Source: Favolaschia claudopus (lineage: Eukaryota; Basidiomycota; Agaricomycetes; Agaricales; Mycenaceae). From it: DNA of 64,000 nt. Each line of letters begins with the position of its first letter. Position 1 is the stretch's first letter. The stretch covers positions 124,001 to 188,000 of the forward strand of contig JAWWNJ010000017.1 in the NCBI GenBank assembly GCA_037176885.1, read 5' to 3'. This document shows, piece after piece, positions 21,941 through 31,929 of the stretch. The notes under the pieces were generated by a model. It did not search any database. It had not been told where the DNA came from and worked only from the letters and a program-made list of their open reading frames with translations. Position numbers and translations under genes: made by a program.

Positions 21941-23159
21941 ATGGCGACCTCTGTGGAAACTTTCATTCAATTCATTGCTAGCCTCGAGGATGAGAACCAG
22001 AACACTCCCGGCATCGAGAACAAAATTGTGAGCAGCGATCATTCGAATCTCGCCTTGATTGGGTCTGCTGAGCAAACGCTTAGCACAAACGCTTGGAATG
22101 GGCATGGGGCCTCCTACCCGGTACTCTCGCTGCCCACCTCGAGCAATTCCGCGTCTTCCGGGCTGGTTACCGGTTGTATCTTCCCCAGGAGACGAGCTCT
22201 GGCAGCTCGGACAGGTACTTGATGGATGAAGGCGTCGTTCTCTTCCCTCGCACCCGCATTTTAAGTGAGGCTGCTTCACGTTGGACTCGAGACAGCGTGG
22301 ACTCACCCCCGGAGCGCGTCGACGAGGTGGATATCCCTCGCTTCCTGTTCACTTTCACCGTCAACTAATTGATGCTGTCGTTCGTTCGTTCCAGGCCTAC
22401 GACAAGCATTGCTCTTTCAATACCTACCTTGCTGTCTCCCTCGATGACATGAGCCCTACCCTTAGCCGGCCCCACCGCTACATCTCCGACTTGCCACTCC
22501 ACTTGATCGTCCTCACCACCTACGCTAAGCTCTTACGCTTCTGGGGAGACCTCCGGCCTTCGGAGAGGACGGCGAAGTGGCTTTCCCTCGTTCGACGTGC
22601 GCACGCCTCCGACCCCACTTGTCGGACGTTTTTTGCATCCTCGCAGTTCCGTGAGATGGAGGTCTTGTACGCGCGGTGGTTGTGGGGCGTGGACGTGGCG
22701 GACCCGGAATCCAAAGCGAACAACCAAGACCAGACAAGGCTGCAACAGCCGACGCCCGTCTCCACCGTGCCTACTGCGAAGAAGCGCAAGTCCACTGGGG
22801 ACGCTGCCGGCGACGTTGCTCGGTCTGATCCAAGGCGCCGATTAGGGCTTCTCGAGGACCGCTCGCTCCCGCTGCAACCGTTTTCCCGATCGGTGAACGT
22901 CAGCGCCAGGCGCGAGGCGCAGTCGTTCACCATGTCGTTCGAAGAGATCGAGGGCGAAAGGGCTATCCGTAGGTTGTTGGAGTCCGTCCACAAGTGGCTG
23001 GATACGAGTGCCGAGGCGTACACGGATGACCGGTGGCTATTGAACGACGACGAGATTGACCATGACCCGCGTGAGCGGGTTCGCAGGGTGAAGAATTGCG
23101 ACTTGAATACGCCTGACTATAAGCGCTTCAACTTTCGAGGCAAGGGGTCCGTTATATGA
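21941..23159 (+). CDS. Orphan family member A (unknown function)
   Basis: I do not recognise this protein. Introns at 22028-22083 and 22327-22394 give an in-frame product of about 364 residues starting MATSVETFIQFIASL. It aligns with two other genes in the window (23547-24648 and 40697-41884). Shared landmarks are LEWAWGL, then LMDEGVVLFPRTRIL, then, after an intron at the same place in all three, AYDKHCSFNTYLAVSLDD. LPLHLIVLTTYAKLLRFWGDL follows, with a polar C-terminal half and DLNTPDY near the end. KKRKST looks like a nuclear localisation signal, where the other two copies have KRKST plus DWDA. No membrane segment or signal peptide is seen. It is convergent with copy B, 387 bases between their stops. 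A shorter 35-bp second intron (22360-22394) would also keep frame, but the conserved position favours 22327. Confidence 0.65.
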
Positions 23160-23546
23160 ATATGAATATGTTTTATGATCTATGTATCTGTTCTTCAATG
23201 TAAAATCTCCCTCGCATCTACCTACGGCAGCGAACAAAAATGTAGCCTCAGACTGAGTGGCAAAGCTGAATGACGCATGCTGAGCTCTTGACACCCCGGC
23301 ACCATTGAAGACGGAAGTTCTCGACATGAATGGCACTAGCGTATACATATGGATACAGAATTTGAGTAAGTTGTACGTTGTGATACATCGCGGCTCAGAC
23401 CAACGGGGAAGAAAAACAATAGTCAGGAAACAGCCCGTCTGACGTGACGAGAAAGGTAGTCTGGCTTGCTCAAGTCGAGGCTGTTGGCTTCCCGCGGCGA
23501 TTCCGAGCGGTATGCCCCAATCTGGCGGTCATTGAAGAGCAACTTT
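23160..23546. other. Intergenic 3' region between convergent paralogues
   Basis: The 3' flanks of orphan family copies A and B meet here. I see no gene or repeat. Confidence 0.5.
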
Positions 23547-24648
23547 TCAGAACTTTTCCTTAGCGCGCGCCTTGCAAGAAGCTTTCGACGCCCAGCGTTG
23601 TATCTTCTTCAGCCATTTGCGATCTACATCGTAGTCGCCCCGCGCTGCGCTCGCCACCACAAAAGCTTCGGGATCGTCTTCAATACCCGAAATGTGACTG
23701 TCGTCGCTGATGATACTGTCCTCCTCGTCGAAAGACGTCTCGATGCTGACCTGGTCGGAAGGCGTCTCGAGGTCATAGGGGAGAAGCCGGCGTTTGGGTT
23801 GGCGATGAGAGACAGAGCTCATAGCATCCCAATCTACACTAGGAATGGTAGACTTTCGTTTGTTTTGGGCCGGGCTAGTGGCTTCTGGTTCGACCATCGT
23901 CTGGTCCGAATCACCTGAATAAAAGCTCGGCGGGATAGCGGCCACAGACCAGCTCGCGTGAAGGAATTGCAATTTGTCGAGCTGTATCATGCTGAGAGGC
24001 AGTCGTCCGTCATAGACTGTAGCGTTCGCGCGTTCGACGAGGAGAGCACGTTCTATGTCCAGATCTCTGCCGGGCAGATGTCCCCAATGTTTAATGATTT
24101 TTCCGTATGACGCACACAGTGCGACGTGTGGTGGGACGTCAGAGGTCAAGAGTCGAGTGGGGACGGTGCTGGTTCGGTCGATGGGCACAACCAAATATTC
24201 GAAGGTCTTGCATCCTTCGTATATCTGAAGACGCGTCAGAGATAGATTCAGAACGAGAAAGGGAATATTGAGAACCTGCTGTATAGGCGGACGACGGCAG
24301 CCCGCCCTCGCTTGACTGTCATAGAGCAACAATTTATAGAAGGTATTGTTAGGAAGAAAAGCCAGGAGAGTGTCGTCCATGACAATATTGTCGGGATCCG
24401 CTGTATCAACCCTGAGTACCATAGAGGAAGGAAACAGAGAATAACGTACCAAACTCCTGGAGATGCGCGTCCAAACCAGCGTGCCCGAGTCCCCAAGTCC
24501 ATTCCAGGCAGTTGCGCTGCAGTGTAATCAGATATCTGCCCAACACAAGTCCACCGCAGGACAAACCACTTTGTCTCGGATACCCGGGCGGTTTTCGCGA
24601 CCAGCGGGTATTGCAAATTCAATTATAGAGCGGGCAAGGGGAGTCATG
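23547..24648 (-). CDS. Orphan family member B (unknown function), possible frameshift in exon 1
   Basis: The three-exon structure parallels copy C: ATG at 24648, a first intron after LQEF, a second intron at 24225-24275, and a last exon 24224-23547. The last exon encodes IYEGCKTFEYLVVPID, LLTSDVPPHVALCASYGKII and an acidic/basic C-terminal region with KRKST, DWDAMSSVSHRQPKRRLL and GIEDDPEAFVVASAARGD. The latter strings recur almost word for word in copy C. Exon 1 starts MTPLARSIIEFAIP and ends LEWTWGLGHAGLDAHLQEF, but these two parts lie in different frames. The exon is 198 bases against 196 in copy C, so a small indel near 24535-24580 probably disrupts it, unless an unusual intron is present. 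Function unknown; the KRKS and PKRRLL clusters suggest nuclear location. Confidence 0.55.
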
Positions 24649-25057
24649 GTTATATTGCGGTGGTTGGTTTTGATGTGGCTCGCAGAGAGGTTTTTTTGAG
24701 TTGTGAGCTGAGGGATGTCACGAAAATTTGACTTGGTCCACTGGGCGATATAAATGATGGAGTAAACAGCCAGAAATTGCTGAGCCTGAGTCTACTTCGA
24801 GTACGAGTGGAACGCTTGACCACTTGAAGTTGAATCCGCTTGTTCGAAGTCGCAGGTGCCAGTTTGGTGCCAGTGGCAAGTGCCAAGAGAGTGTGTGTGT
24901 GTCACGGACACGTCAAGTCATGTCATGAGACCGAGACGTCACACATCGCTCACCCTCAATGCATCTAATTGAAGCGTACTACACACGCCCTAACGGTCGA
25001 TCGGTATGAGGACATGCACAGTAAAACGAAACATAAGCAGATTTTCCAGGCTCGTTG
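24649..25057. other. Intergenic, promoter side of copy B
   Basis: This holds a short GT-rich run near 24892 and a tract with TCAAGTCATGTCATGAGACC. No gene is supported. Confidence 0.45.
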
Positions 25058-26247
25058 CTACAACTTTGCGCACTCCAGCAACTCCTTCAGCGTTAAGCTT
25101 GGGTCCTCCCACATTATCTAAAATTCGTTGTCAGTGAGATGCATAATACAGGCTATAACGCACAAAGTGGTTTGCGCCTTCAATAGGCCGGAAGGTGATG
25201 GGTGCTTTCCCTTGCGCAGCTTCTACACGCCGCTCCAGATCTCAAACAGCATAAAGAACATTCCAAGAATTCGCTAGACCGTACATATGAACCATCTTGG
25301 TATTCTTCCAAGCAGCACGAATCCCTGGAGCAAATAAAGCGTTTTCCACCAACGAAGCAACCACAGAAGCAAACGGCGACAAGGTCACTATAGTGTCGCA
25401 TTTGTCGCCCACCGTGAAGTCGATTATGCTGAGGACTTCATCGAGGGGGGTGTCTTCAAATGTAGCCTTCCTCAAGGCATCAGGTTCACGGTAATTCAAC
25501 TGATTCGGGTCGTGCGTCGAGAGATCGCCGTGGACGAAGTAACTTGCAACCCATTTCGCGAACGCCGGACCACGGGCAGCTGGGGGAAGATCTTCGTCGT
25601 AGAGCGGAACATACGCCTTGGGCGGGTTGGCAATCCCGAGCGCCTGGCAAGGTGGGTCTACATTTGAGATAACGATGTTAAGTGCATATGTGAAGACTTG
25701 AGAAAAGCATCGCACCCCACATGATGACCGTTTTGACGAATGATTGAAGCCTTTCCCTTACCGGAGGAGGGAGATGCATAATAACTGCTACTGCCGCCAA
25801 GACAAATGTATTTCCAAGAGACCACCCGGCAATTGCGACGTCGCCGGTCGAAGGCAAGTCGCACTGCTGGATGATTCCGTCGATGGCCAGCGCGAGGTTA
25901 ACGCCAGCTTGATGCATGAGGACTGCGCGTTCTTCCTCCGTACCAGACGCGTATATCGCGAGCTCTTCTGCGGTGTGTGGGGTGGATCCTGGGTACTCGC
26001 GCCTGTTGATGCAGATTAGACGCATCGATTGACCCACGGCCAGGGGCAGAAGTTTCTGAAAGACAGCTAGAGTGTAGTCCGAGATGAGAGTACTGAAGAG
26101 CGACGACGCCATCGGACTCTCACCGCCATGATAAGTGTGCCCGTGGACGAGGATGAAAGTGGTGTAATCGGCGAGTTTGTTGGGTGGAGCACCGCTGTCT
26201 GTGAAGAAGAACTGCAAGTTCTTACCAGGGATATGGACCGTTGGCAT
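25058..26247 (-). pseudogene. Alpha/beta-hydrolase paralogue 1, inactivated
   Basis: This is the first of three neighbouring alpha/beta-hydrolase genes in the same orientation. It starts MPTVHIPGKNLQFFFTDSGA (26247) and keeps the oxyanion-side HGH motif and the nucleophile elbow AGWSLGN. Two features argue that it is dead. A TGA lies in frame at 25242-25244 (after WNVLYAV, where the paralogues read AVGHM or AVWNM), before the segment GANHF with the putative catalytic His. The putative catalytic acid is also changed: YGLANSW here, YGRADQW and YGQADVW in copies 2 and 3. Past the stop the coding resemblance continues through APITFRPIEGANHF and, after an intron, MWEDPSLTLKELLE, ending at 25058. 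Decay is therefore recent. Confidence 0.75.
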
Positions 26248-26805
26248 TGGGATATGAGGAAGACGGGGTTGCGGAGATGCGCGACTTAGATTTGTGGGCG
26301 TCGCATATCGGGCATTGATTCCTCCGGCTCGGATTGTTTCCTAAAACAGTAATCAGCGAATTCCCATCCAGATGTTTGGCTTTCCGGCCTGAGGAGCAGG
26401 GTGTGTTAAACTGATTGTTGATTCCAGTCCATGAAATATCAAGTCGTTGTCACCGCGAGTCGCCCGCTAAATCAAGTGTCACAACGCATTGGGTCACCGG
26501 GTATTGAGCTTGAGCACCAGGTGGTATTAGGAACGAGGCCAGGCTCGCGAGCTGCAGTCGGAGGCATGAACTGATCGAGGGCGAAGGTGGCGACGGCTAG
26601 TTACGGGGAAGCATTTCCTATCACAGCGAAAAACACGAGAAGCCCTACTAGTCGCTGTCGATCCTTGGTTTGAGGGTTCATAGATATCGCGCAGACTGTG
26701 AAGCATATGCCGGGATCTATTAATGCTCGAGTACGAACAGGAAGTGAAAATGAAGCGAGGGAGTAAAAGTACAAACGCGCTACGTAGCACGAACAAACTC
26801 TCGAT
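26248..26805. other. Intergenic between hydrolase copies 1 and 2
   Basis: It contains the upstream region of copy 1 and, from about 26643, the start of the duplicated unit that carries copy 2 (3' flank with ATAGATATC and CGCAGACTGTGA). No gene is supported. Confidence 0.5.
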
Positions 26806-27999
26806 TTATTTCGTGCATTCAAGCAGCTCTTTTAATGTGAAGTCGGGGTCCTCCCACATGATCTGTTTTCTGTATCAGCTCGGTGGCGTCATCAAGTCTC
26901 AAAAGCCTCACAAAATGATTAGCACCTTCATTGCAACGGAAGGTGATCGGTGGCCGGCCTTGCGCCTCCTCGACGCGTTTCTTCATATGTCCGACAGCGA
27001 ACAGACTGGTCCACTGGTCCGCCCGACCATACAAATGCACAATCTTGACGTCCTTCCACGCACTGCGAATTTCGGGATCGAACAGCGCCTTGTTCGTCGA
27101 CGAGGAAAGCACGGAAGCGAATCGTGGTTCGAGCAGGGCGGTATCGCATTTGTCGCCCACGGTGAAGTCGACAAGGGTGAGCAGCTCTTTGACGGGCATG
27201 TCTTCGAACGTTGCTTTCCGCGAGGGGTCTGCATCGCGGTAGTTAAGCTGGTCGGGATCGTACGTTGCGAGGTCGTTGTGCACGTAGTAGCTCGAAACCC
27301 ATTTGCCAAACGCAGGGACACGGGCGGCGAACGAGAGATTTTGATCGTGCAAGGGAGTGTATGCCTGGGGTGGGTCCGCGATCCCGAGAGCCATCGAAGG
27401 TGGATCTGGTAAGGAAGAGGAGGCGTTAGTCGAGCAAATTGGGTATTGGAAGATGATAAGGAAGGCATCTGACCCCACATGATGATCGTTTTAACGGATG
27501 ATTGAAGCCTTTCCCTGGCTGGAGCAGGGAGATCCATAATAGCCGCTACTGCCGCCAAGACAAATGCATTCCCAAGAGACCATCCAGCAATGGCGACGCA
27601 GCCAGCAGAAGGCAAGGCACACTGCTGGATGATCCCGTCAATAGCTAGGGCGAGATGGACGCCAGCTTGGTGCATGAGGGCGTTGCGTTCCTCCTCCGTA
27701 CCAGACGCGTATATCGCGAGCTCTTCTGCAGTGTGTGGTGTGGATCCTGGATATTCGCGTCTATTGATGCAGATTACTCGCACCGAGTGGGCAGGAGCAA
27801 GGGGTGAAAGTTTTCGGAAGACTGGTGTAGTAATGAGATGTCATGCAGCGAACGATAGGGACCAACTGGTGAGCTTACCGCCATGAAAGCTGTGCCCATG
27901 GATGAGGATGAATGTGGTGTAGTCTGAGAGTGTGTTTGGTGCTCCGCTGTCCGTGAAGTAGAACTGCAGGTGCGTGCCGGGAACCTGAACTGTTGGCAT
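26806..27999 (-). CDS. Alpha/beta-hydrolase paralogue 2
   Basis: A predicted cytosolic alpha/beta-hydrolase of about 330 residues, substrate unknown. The start is the Met of MPTVQVPGTHLQFYFTDSGA at 27999. An intron follows HGHSFHGG, another follows VKTIIMWG, and a short last exon (after GANHF) encodes IMWEDPDFTLKELLECTK and stops at 26806. Triad candidates are all present: Ser in AGWSLGN, Asp in YGRADQW, His in GANHF. HGH near the N-terminus is the usual oxyanion-hole motif. The cap region contains NYRDADPSRKATFEDMPV and FTVGDKCDT. It is the closest relative of paralogue 3 and was produced with it by tandem duplication. Confidence 0.8.
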
Positions 28000-28523
28000 T
28001 GCAAGGGTACAAGAGCAGGGGTGGTTGGGTGACTACACCGTGAGCCTCCACGTGAATCCCGAGTCTCAAAGTTCGGGTCCCAAAGTAAGCTACAGTTCCG
28101 TCAGGTCGTTAGGCAGTCCGAGTAGGTCGAAGTGCGGCTTCACGACAGCGAGCAGTCGACGTTGACTTTGGATGACAATGTTTCGTCGGACAAGGTTTTC
28201 CTTGAGTATGGGTCGATGGCGGTTATATAGGCGCTTTTCCAGAGATATTCCGTAGAGTCAACTCCGCCCATGGCGGACAGACCAGGGTAGTCTCGTAACA
28301 AGACCTTAAATACTCTTCTAAAGGGAGTCGTTCGAATAGGACCAGGGTAGGACCAGGTAGGTACAGCTCCACTTGAAGAAAATCTCCCAAGTCGCGATCG
28401 ATCAATATCGGATTGGATATGAAATTCGAGGGCCAACTTCGTGGCGAATCCATAGTAAACGAAGGCGCCAGGACTATTGAGCGCTATACTTATTGAGCGT
28501 GAGTGAGGCAGGTTCGAAGCGCA
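28000..28523. promoter_or_regulatory. Upstream region of hydrolase copy 2
   Basis: About 0.5 kb of non-coding sequence that matches the region upstream of hydrolase copy 3 (about 31240-31640). It is therefore part of the duplicated unit and presumably carries the promoter. It ends at the target-site duplication of the Mutator-like element. Confidence 0.5.
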
Positions 28524-28532
28524 TATTTACGG

Positions 28533-29539
28533 ATTAATCTATTGAGAAACCCGGCTTCTGGAGAAACCCCTGCCGTAATTGCGAAAATTATTCGGCACCC
28601 GGGTTTCCCCAGAAACCCCGTTTCGCGGCCTCGTCGGCATGGGTGATGGAAACTGATGCGGGATCATTTCACGATGCTGGGTGGTTTCGCACAGTCACAC
28701 GGTGTGAGTGGAAAATCGAGTACCAAATTGCCATGGGCATAGTGGTGCCGATATCTGAGGCATCTACACAGTTATGAGACATAGTACTCCAAGTCCTCTC
28801 ACTTAAAATTGTTCCCCAAAAAATATTTGACGACCTTGTCGCGGTCACATGACTTCACAACCACTTTCTCCCCGTCCTCCCGCACGCCAAGGAGGCGAGT
28901 CTGATTTATTGTAAGCATACCCGCCGACAGCTCGATGTAGTCGTAATCCATACAGCAGTTTCTGCGAAAATATAGCGAGGTTTCATCGTCTTGAGCACCA
29001 ATGTTTCAAATTACTTACCTTGTTGGACTCGAGTTCGAAGAGAAAATTCGTTCAGAAAATTCGAAATAACATATACTCAGTAGCATCACATGCAAAGGTA
29101 AATCGTACGAGTCGGGCCCTAACCGACACGTCGCAGACTGAGTGAAGCGTAAGAATCGGCCCGCCAGCGAAAAATTAAAATCGTACGAAAAGTCGATGAC
29201 TGTGCCAAGACAAATCCGAGAGCAGACCCAGTTTGAGCAAAGCTTGATTAGAGGATGAAAGACAAGAGCAATGTTGAGCAGCAGCAACCAGCAGCCAAGC
29301 AGTGAGACGAACCCGAGTGAGCGCGACGCAGAGTAAATACTTATGAGAAACAGAAGTCCAATACGTAAGCAAACAAGGCTTGATTGATTTGTGATCTCAT
29401 CAAGTCTGTTCATCAGCATTCGGCCGGGATGCCGACAACGGAAAATATTTGTTCGCAGGGTTTCTCAATAGCCAATTTCTGGGGCTTCCCTGATTCGGGG
29501 GGTTTCTCCGGGAAACCGGGTTTCCCAATAGATTAATCC
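28533..29539. mobile_element. Non-autonomous Mutator-like element (1007 bp) with 9-bp target duplication
   Basis: CATATTTAC occurs at 28524-28532 and again at 29540-29548, exactly bracketing the element. The termini are imperfect inverted repeats of about 45 bp starting GGATTAATCTATTG and continuing GAAACCCGG...GGAGAAACCCC. A second subterminal inverted stretch occurs around GGGTTTCCCCAGAAACCCC (about 28603) and near 29460. A 9-bp duplication is the hallmark of Mutator-like elements. No transposase frame is present. The paralogous site upstream of hydrolase copy 3 (CTATTTACGGCTGCTTGG, about 31635) is the unoccupied version. Confidence 0.82.
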
Positions 29540-29548
29540 CATATTTAC

Positions 29549-29974
29549 AGCCGCTTGATTCAAAGGTGTCTGATAAATAAAGCTAACAATTACAAGAAAA
29601 ATCTAGCGCCCCTCCCAAACGTATCTATTATACAGTTTGTTAGCGGTTCTATGGCAATTTCCGCGACCCGGAACTGCGGCCTCTCCCTCCTCCACATCTG
29701 AAGCCTCCGCATTACCCGAACGAGTGATACTTACCTCGAAGGCTCCATCGTCGCTCATCGCAAACTTGAAGTTGTCGCCGATGGAAGATGTGCCGAAGAA
29801 GATATGACATCAAGCCCCTACTAGTGGCATTCGATTCTTGGTTTAGGTTTCATAGATATCTCGCAGACTGTGAGGACCATAGCGGGATTTATTAATGCTC
29901 CAGGACGGGCAAGAAATGAAAAAAACGACAGAATACAAGTCAAAACTCCAAGCACGCTGGGCAGGCTCTCGATT
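29549..29974. other. Spacer between the Mutator-like element and hydrolase copy 3
   Basis: The first part continues the flank interrupted by the element. From about 29816 the second copy of the duplicated unit begins. No gene is supported. Confidence 0.5.
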
Positions 29975-31645
29975 CATTTCGTGCATGCAAGCAGCTCTTT
30001 CAATGCGAGGTCGGGGTCCTCCCACATGATCTGATCGCTATATTAGCTTGGTGGCGTCATGAATCCTCGAAAAGCCTCACAAAATGGTTAGCGCCTTCAT
30101 TGGAACGGAAGGTAATCGGAGCGCGGCCTTGTGCCTCCTCGACCCATTTCTCCATATTCCAGACAGCGAACCGACTACTCCACACATCCGCCTGACCATA
30201 CAAATGCACAATCTTGACGTCCTTCCACGCACTGCGAATGTCGGGATCGAACAGCGCCTTTCTTGTCGACGAGGCGAGCACGGAAGTGAATGGGGGTTCG
30301 AGCAGAGGGGTATCGCATTTGTCGCCCACGGTGAAGTCGACCAGGGTGAGCAGCTCTTCGACGGGCATGTCTGCGAACGTTGCTTTCCGCGAGGGATCTG
30401 CATCGCGGTAGTTTAGCTGGTCGGGATCGTGCGTGGTGAGATTGCTGTGCACGTAGTAGCTCGAAACCCATTTGCCAAACGCAGGGATGCGGTCAGCGGG
30501 AGGGAGATCTTGATCATGCAGAGGAGTGTAGGCCTTGGGTGGGTCCGCGACCCCGAGAGCCTTCGAAGGTGGATCTGGTAAGGAAGAGGAGAAGTTAGTC
30601 GAGCAGGTTTGGCATTGGAAGAAGGACGAAGAGGAAGGCAGCTGACTCCATATGATGATCGTTTTGACAAACGATTGAAGCCTCTGCTTCACCGGGGATG
30701 GGAGATCCATGATTGCTGCCATTGCGGCCAAGACGAACGAGTTGCCGAGGGACCACCCGGCGATGGCGACACTACCCGCAGAAGGTAAGGCGCACTGCTG
30801 GATGATTCCGTCGATAGCCAGCGCGAGATGGACGCCGGTTTGGTGCATGAGAGAGCTGCATTCACCCTCTGTACCGGACGCGTAGACTCTAAGCTCTTCT
30901 GCAGAATATGGTGTGGAGCCGGGATATTCGCGTCGGTTTATGCAGATAACTCGCACCGAGTGGGCAGGGGCAAGGGGTAGAAGTTTTTGGAAGACGGCTC
31001 GAGTGTAGTCATGAGATGTCATGCGGCGAGCGATAGGGACCAACTTGGTGGTGAACTTACCGCCATGAAACGTGTGCCCATGGATGAGGATGAAGGTGGT
31101 GTAGTCTGTGAGTGCGCTTGGTGCCCCGCTGTCCGTGAAGTAGAACTGCAGGTGCGTGCCCGGAACCTGGACCGTTGGCATTGGGGACAAGAGCGGGTGG
31201 AGAGGTGGCTACATCGTGTGCCTCGTATATAACTCACAAGTCCTGGATCTTGAAGCTCGGATCTCAAAGCGATTTACAATTCCGTTAGGTCGTTAGCAGT
31301 CCGAGTAGCCTGTCGAAGTGCGGCTTCACGACAGTCAGCAGTCCGGCAACCTTCGTCGGTCCTCCCTGAGTCTACCCGCCCGAGGAACTTGATAATGTCT
31401 ACCACTAGACGTTTGTCCAGAGATGATATTCCGTGGAATCATCTCACTGCTCAGACCAGCCTTCAGAAGCGCAACGGGAAGAGATTCTTGAAAGTGCCAC
31501 TAATCGCACTTGATCACTGCCAGTGGACCTGAAGATTTCGCCGGAACCAACTTCGGAGTGAATCGTTGGTAAATGGAGGAGTAAATTTAGGGTGAATTAA
31601 TCGTGTGGTGAACGTGTGGTTCAGAGTCCAGGGCTATTTACGGCT
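29816..31645. repeat. Tandem segmental duplication, unit 2 (hydrolase copy 3 with flanks)
   Basis: Counterpart of the unit at 26643-28532, including the 3' flank, gene and promoter. It lacks the Mutator-like element at its far end. Confidence 0.75.
29975..31181 (-). CDS. Alpha/beta-hydrolase paralogue 3
   Basis: Same architecture as paralogue 2: MPTVQVPGTHLQFYFTDSGA at 31181 (a Met three codons upstream, 31190, is also possible), HGHTFHGG, AGWSLGN with the nucleophile Ser, YGQADVW with the acid, and GANHF with the His. The final exon encodes MWEDPDLALKELLACTK and ends at 29975. A continuous frame runs from 31190 to 30057, but GTAAG after FHGG and the paralogue comparison favour an intron of about 60 bp there. 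Likely a functional cytosolic hydrolase of unknown substrate. Its promoter faces that of the CoA ligase at 31930, separated by about 750 bp. Confidence 0.8.
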
Positions 31646-31929
31646 GCTTGGCCCTGGCAGCCGGGTGGTGCCGGGAAAATGACGTCGGCCTCTTTTTGTT
31701 GACATTCAAGAACTTGAACTTGAACATCACTGGCATCTTTAACCATGCGACTTTTCAAGATATTAAGACAAACACAGTAGCACTCAGGCTGCTCTAGCAT
31801 TAGTACTCGCTCGAAACTCGAGATTTTCGAAACACCGGACATGTAAGCGGCGTCGCAGTTTTCCCACTGCTCGGTAGGTCCGTTGCAAGTCCGTTGATTG
31901 TGTGGTCAACGCCCACTTCGTCCTCTACC
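31182..31929. promoter_or_regulatory. Divergent intergenic region, hydrolase copy 3 / CoA ligase
   Basis: About 750 bp lie between two divergently transcribed genes. The left two thirds are homologous to the region upstream of hydrolase copy 2. A minus-strand frame at 31621-31842 has no recognised relative and is probably spurious. Confidence 0.45.

Larger units (their letters stand above)
26643..28532. repeat. Tandem segmental duplication, unit 1 (hydrolase copy 2 with flanks)
   Basis: The whole unit, 3' flank plus gene plus promoter, recurs at about 29816-31645 in the same orientation with moderate divergence. Outside the gene, the 3' flank (GATATCGCGCAGACTGTGA against GATATCTCGCAGACTGTGA) and the promoter (GAAGTGCGGCTTCACGACAG in both, near 28131 and 31315) clearly match. 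Confidence 0.75.

Noticed and set aside
22327..22394. 35-bp intron (22360-22394) in orphan copy A
   Set aside because: It also keeps the frame, but the 68-bp alternative starting at 22327 is of normal length and falls at the position used in copies B and C.
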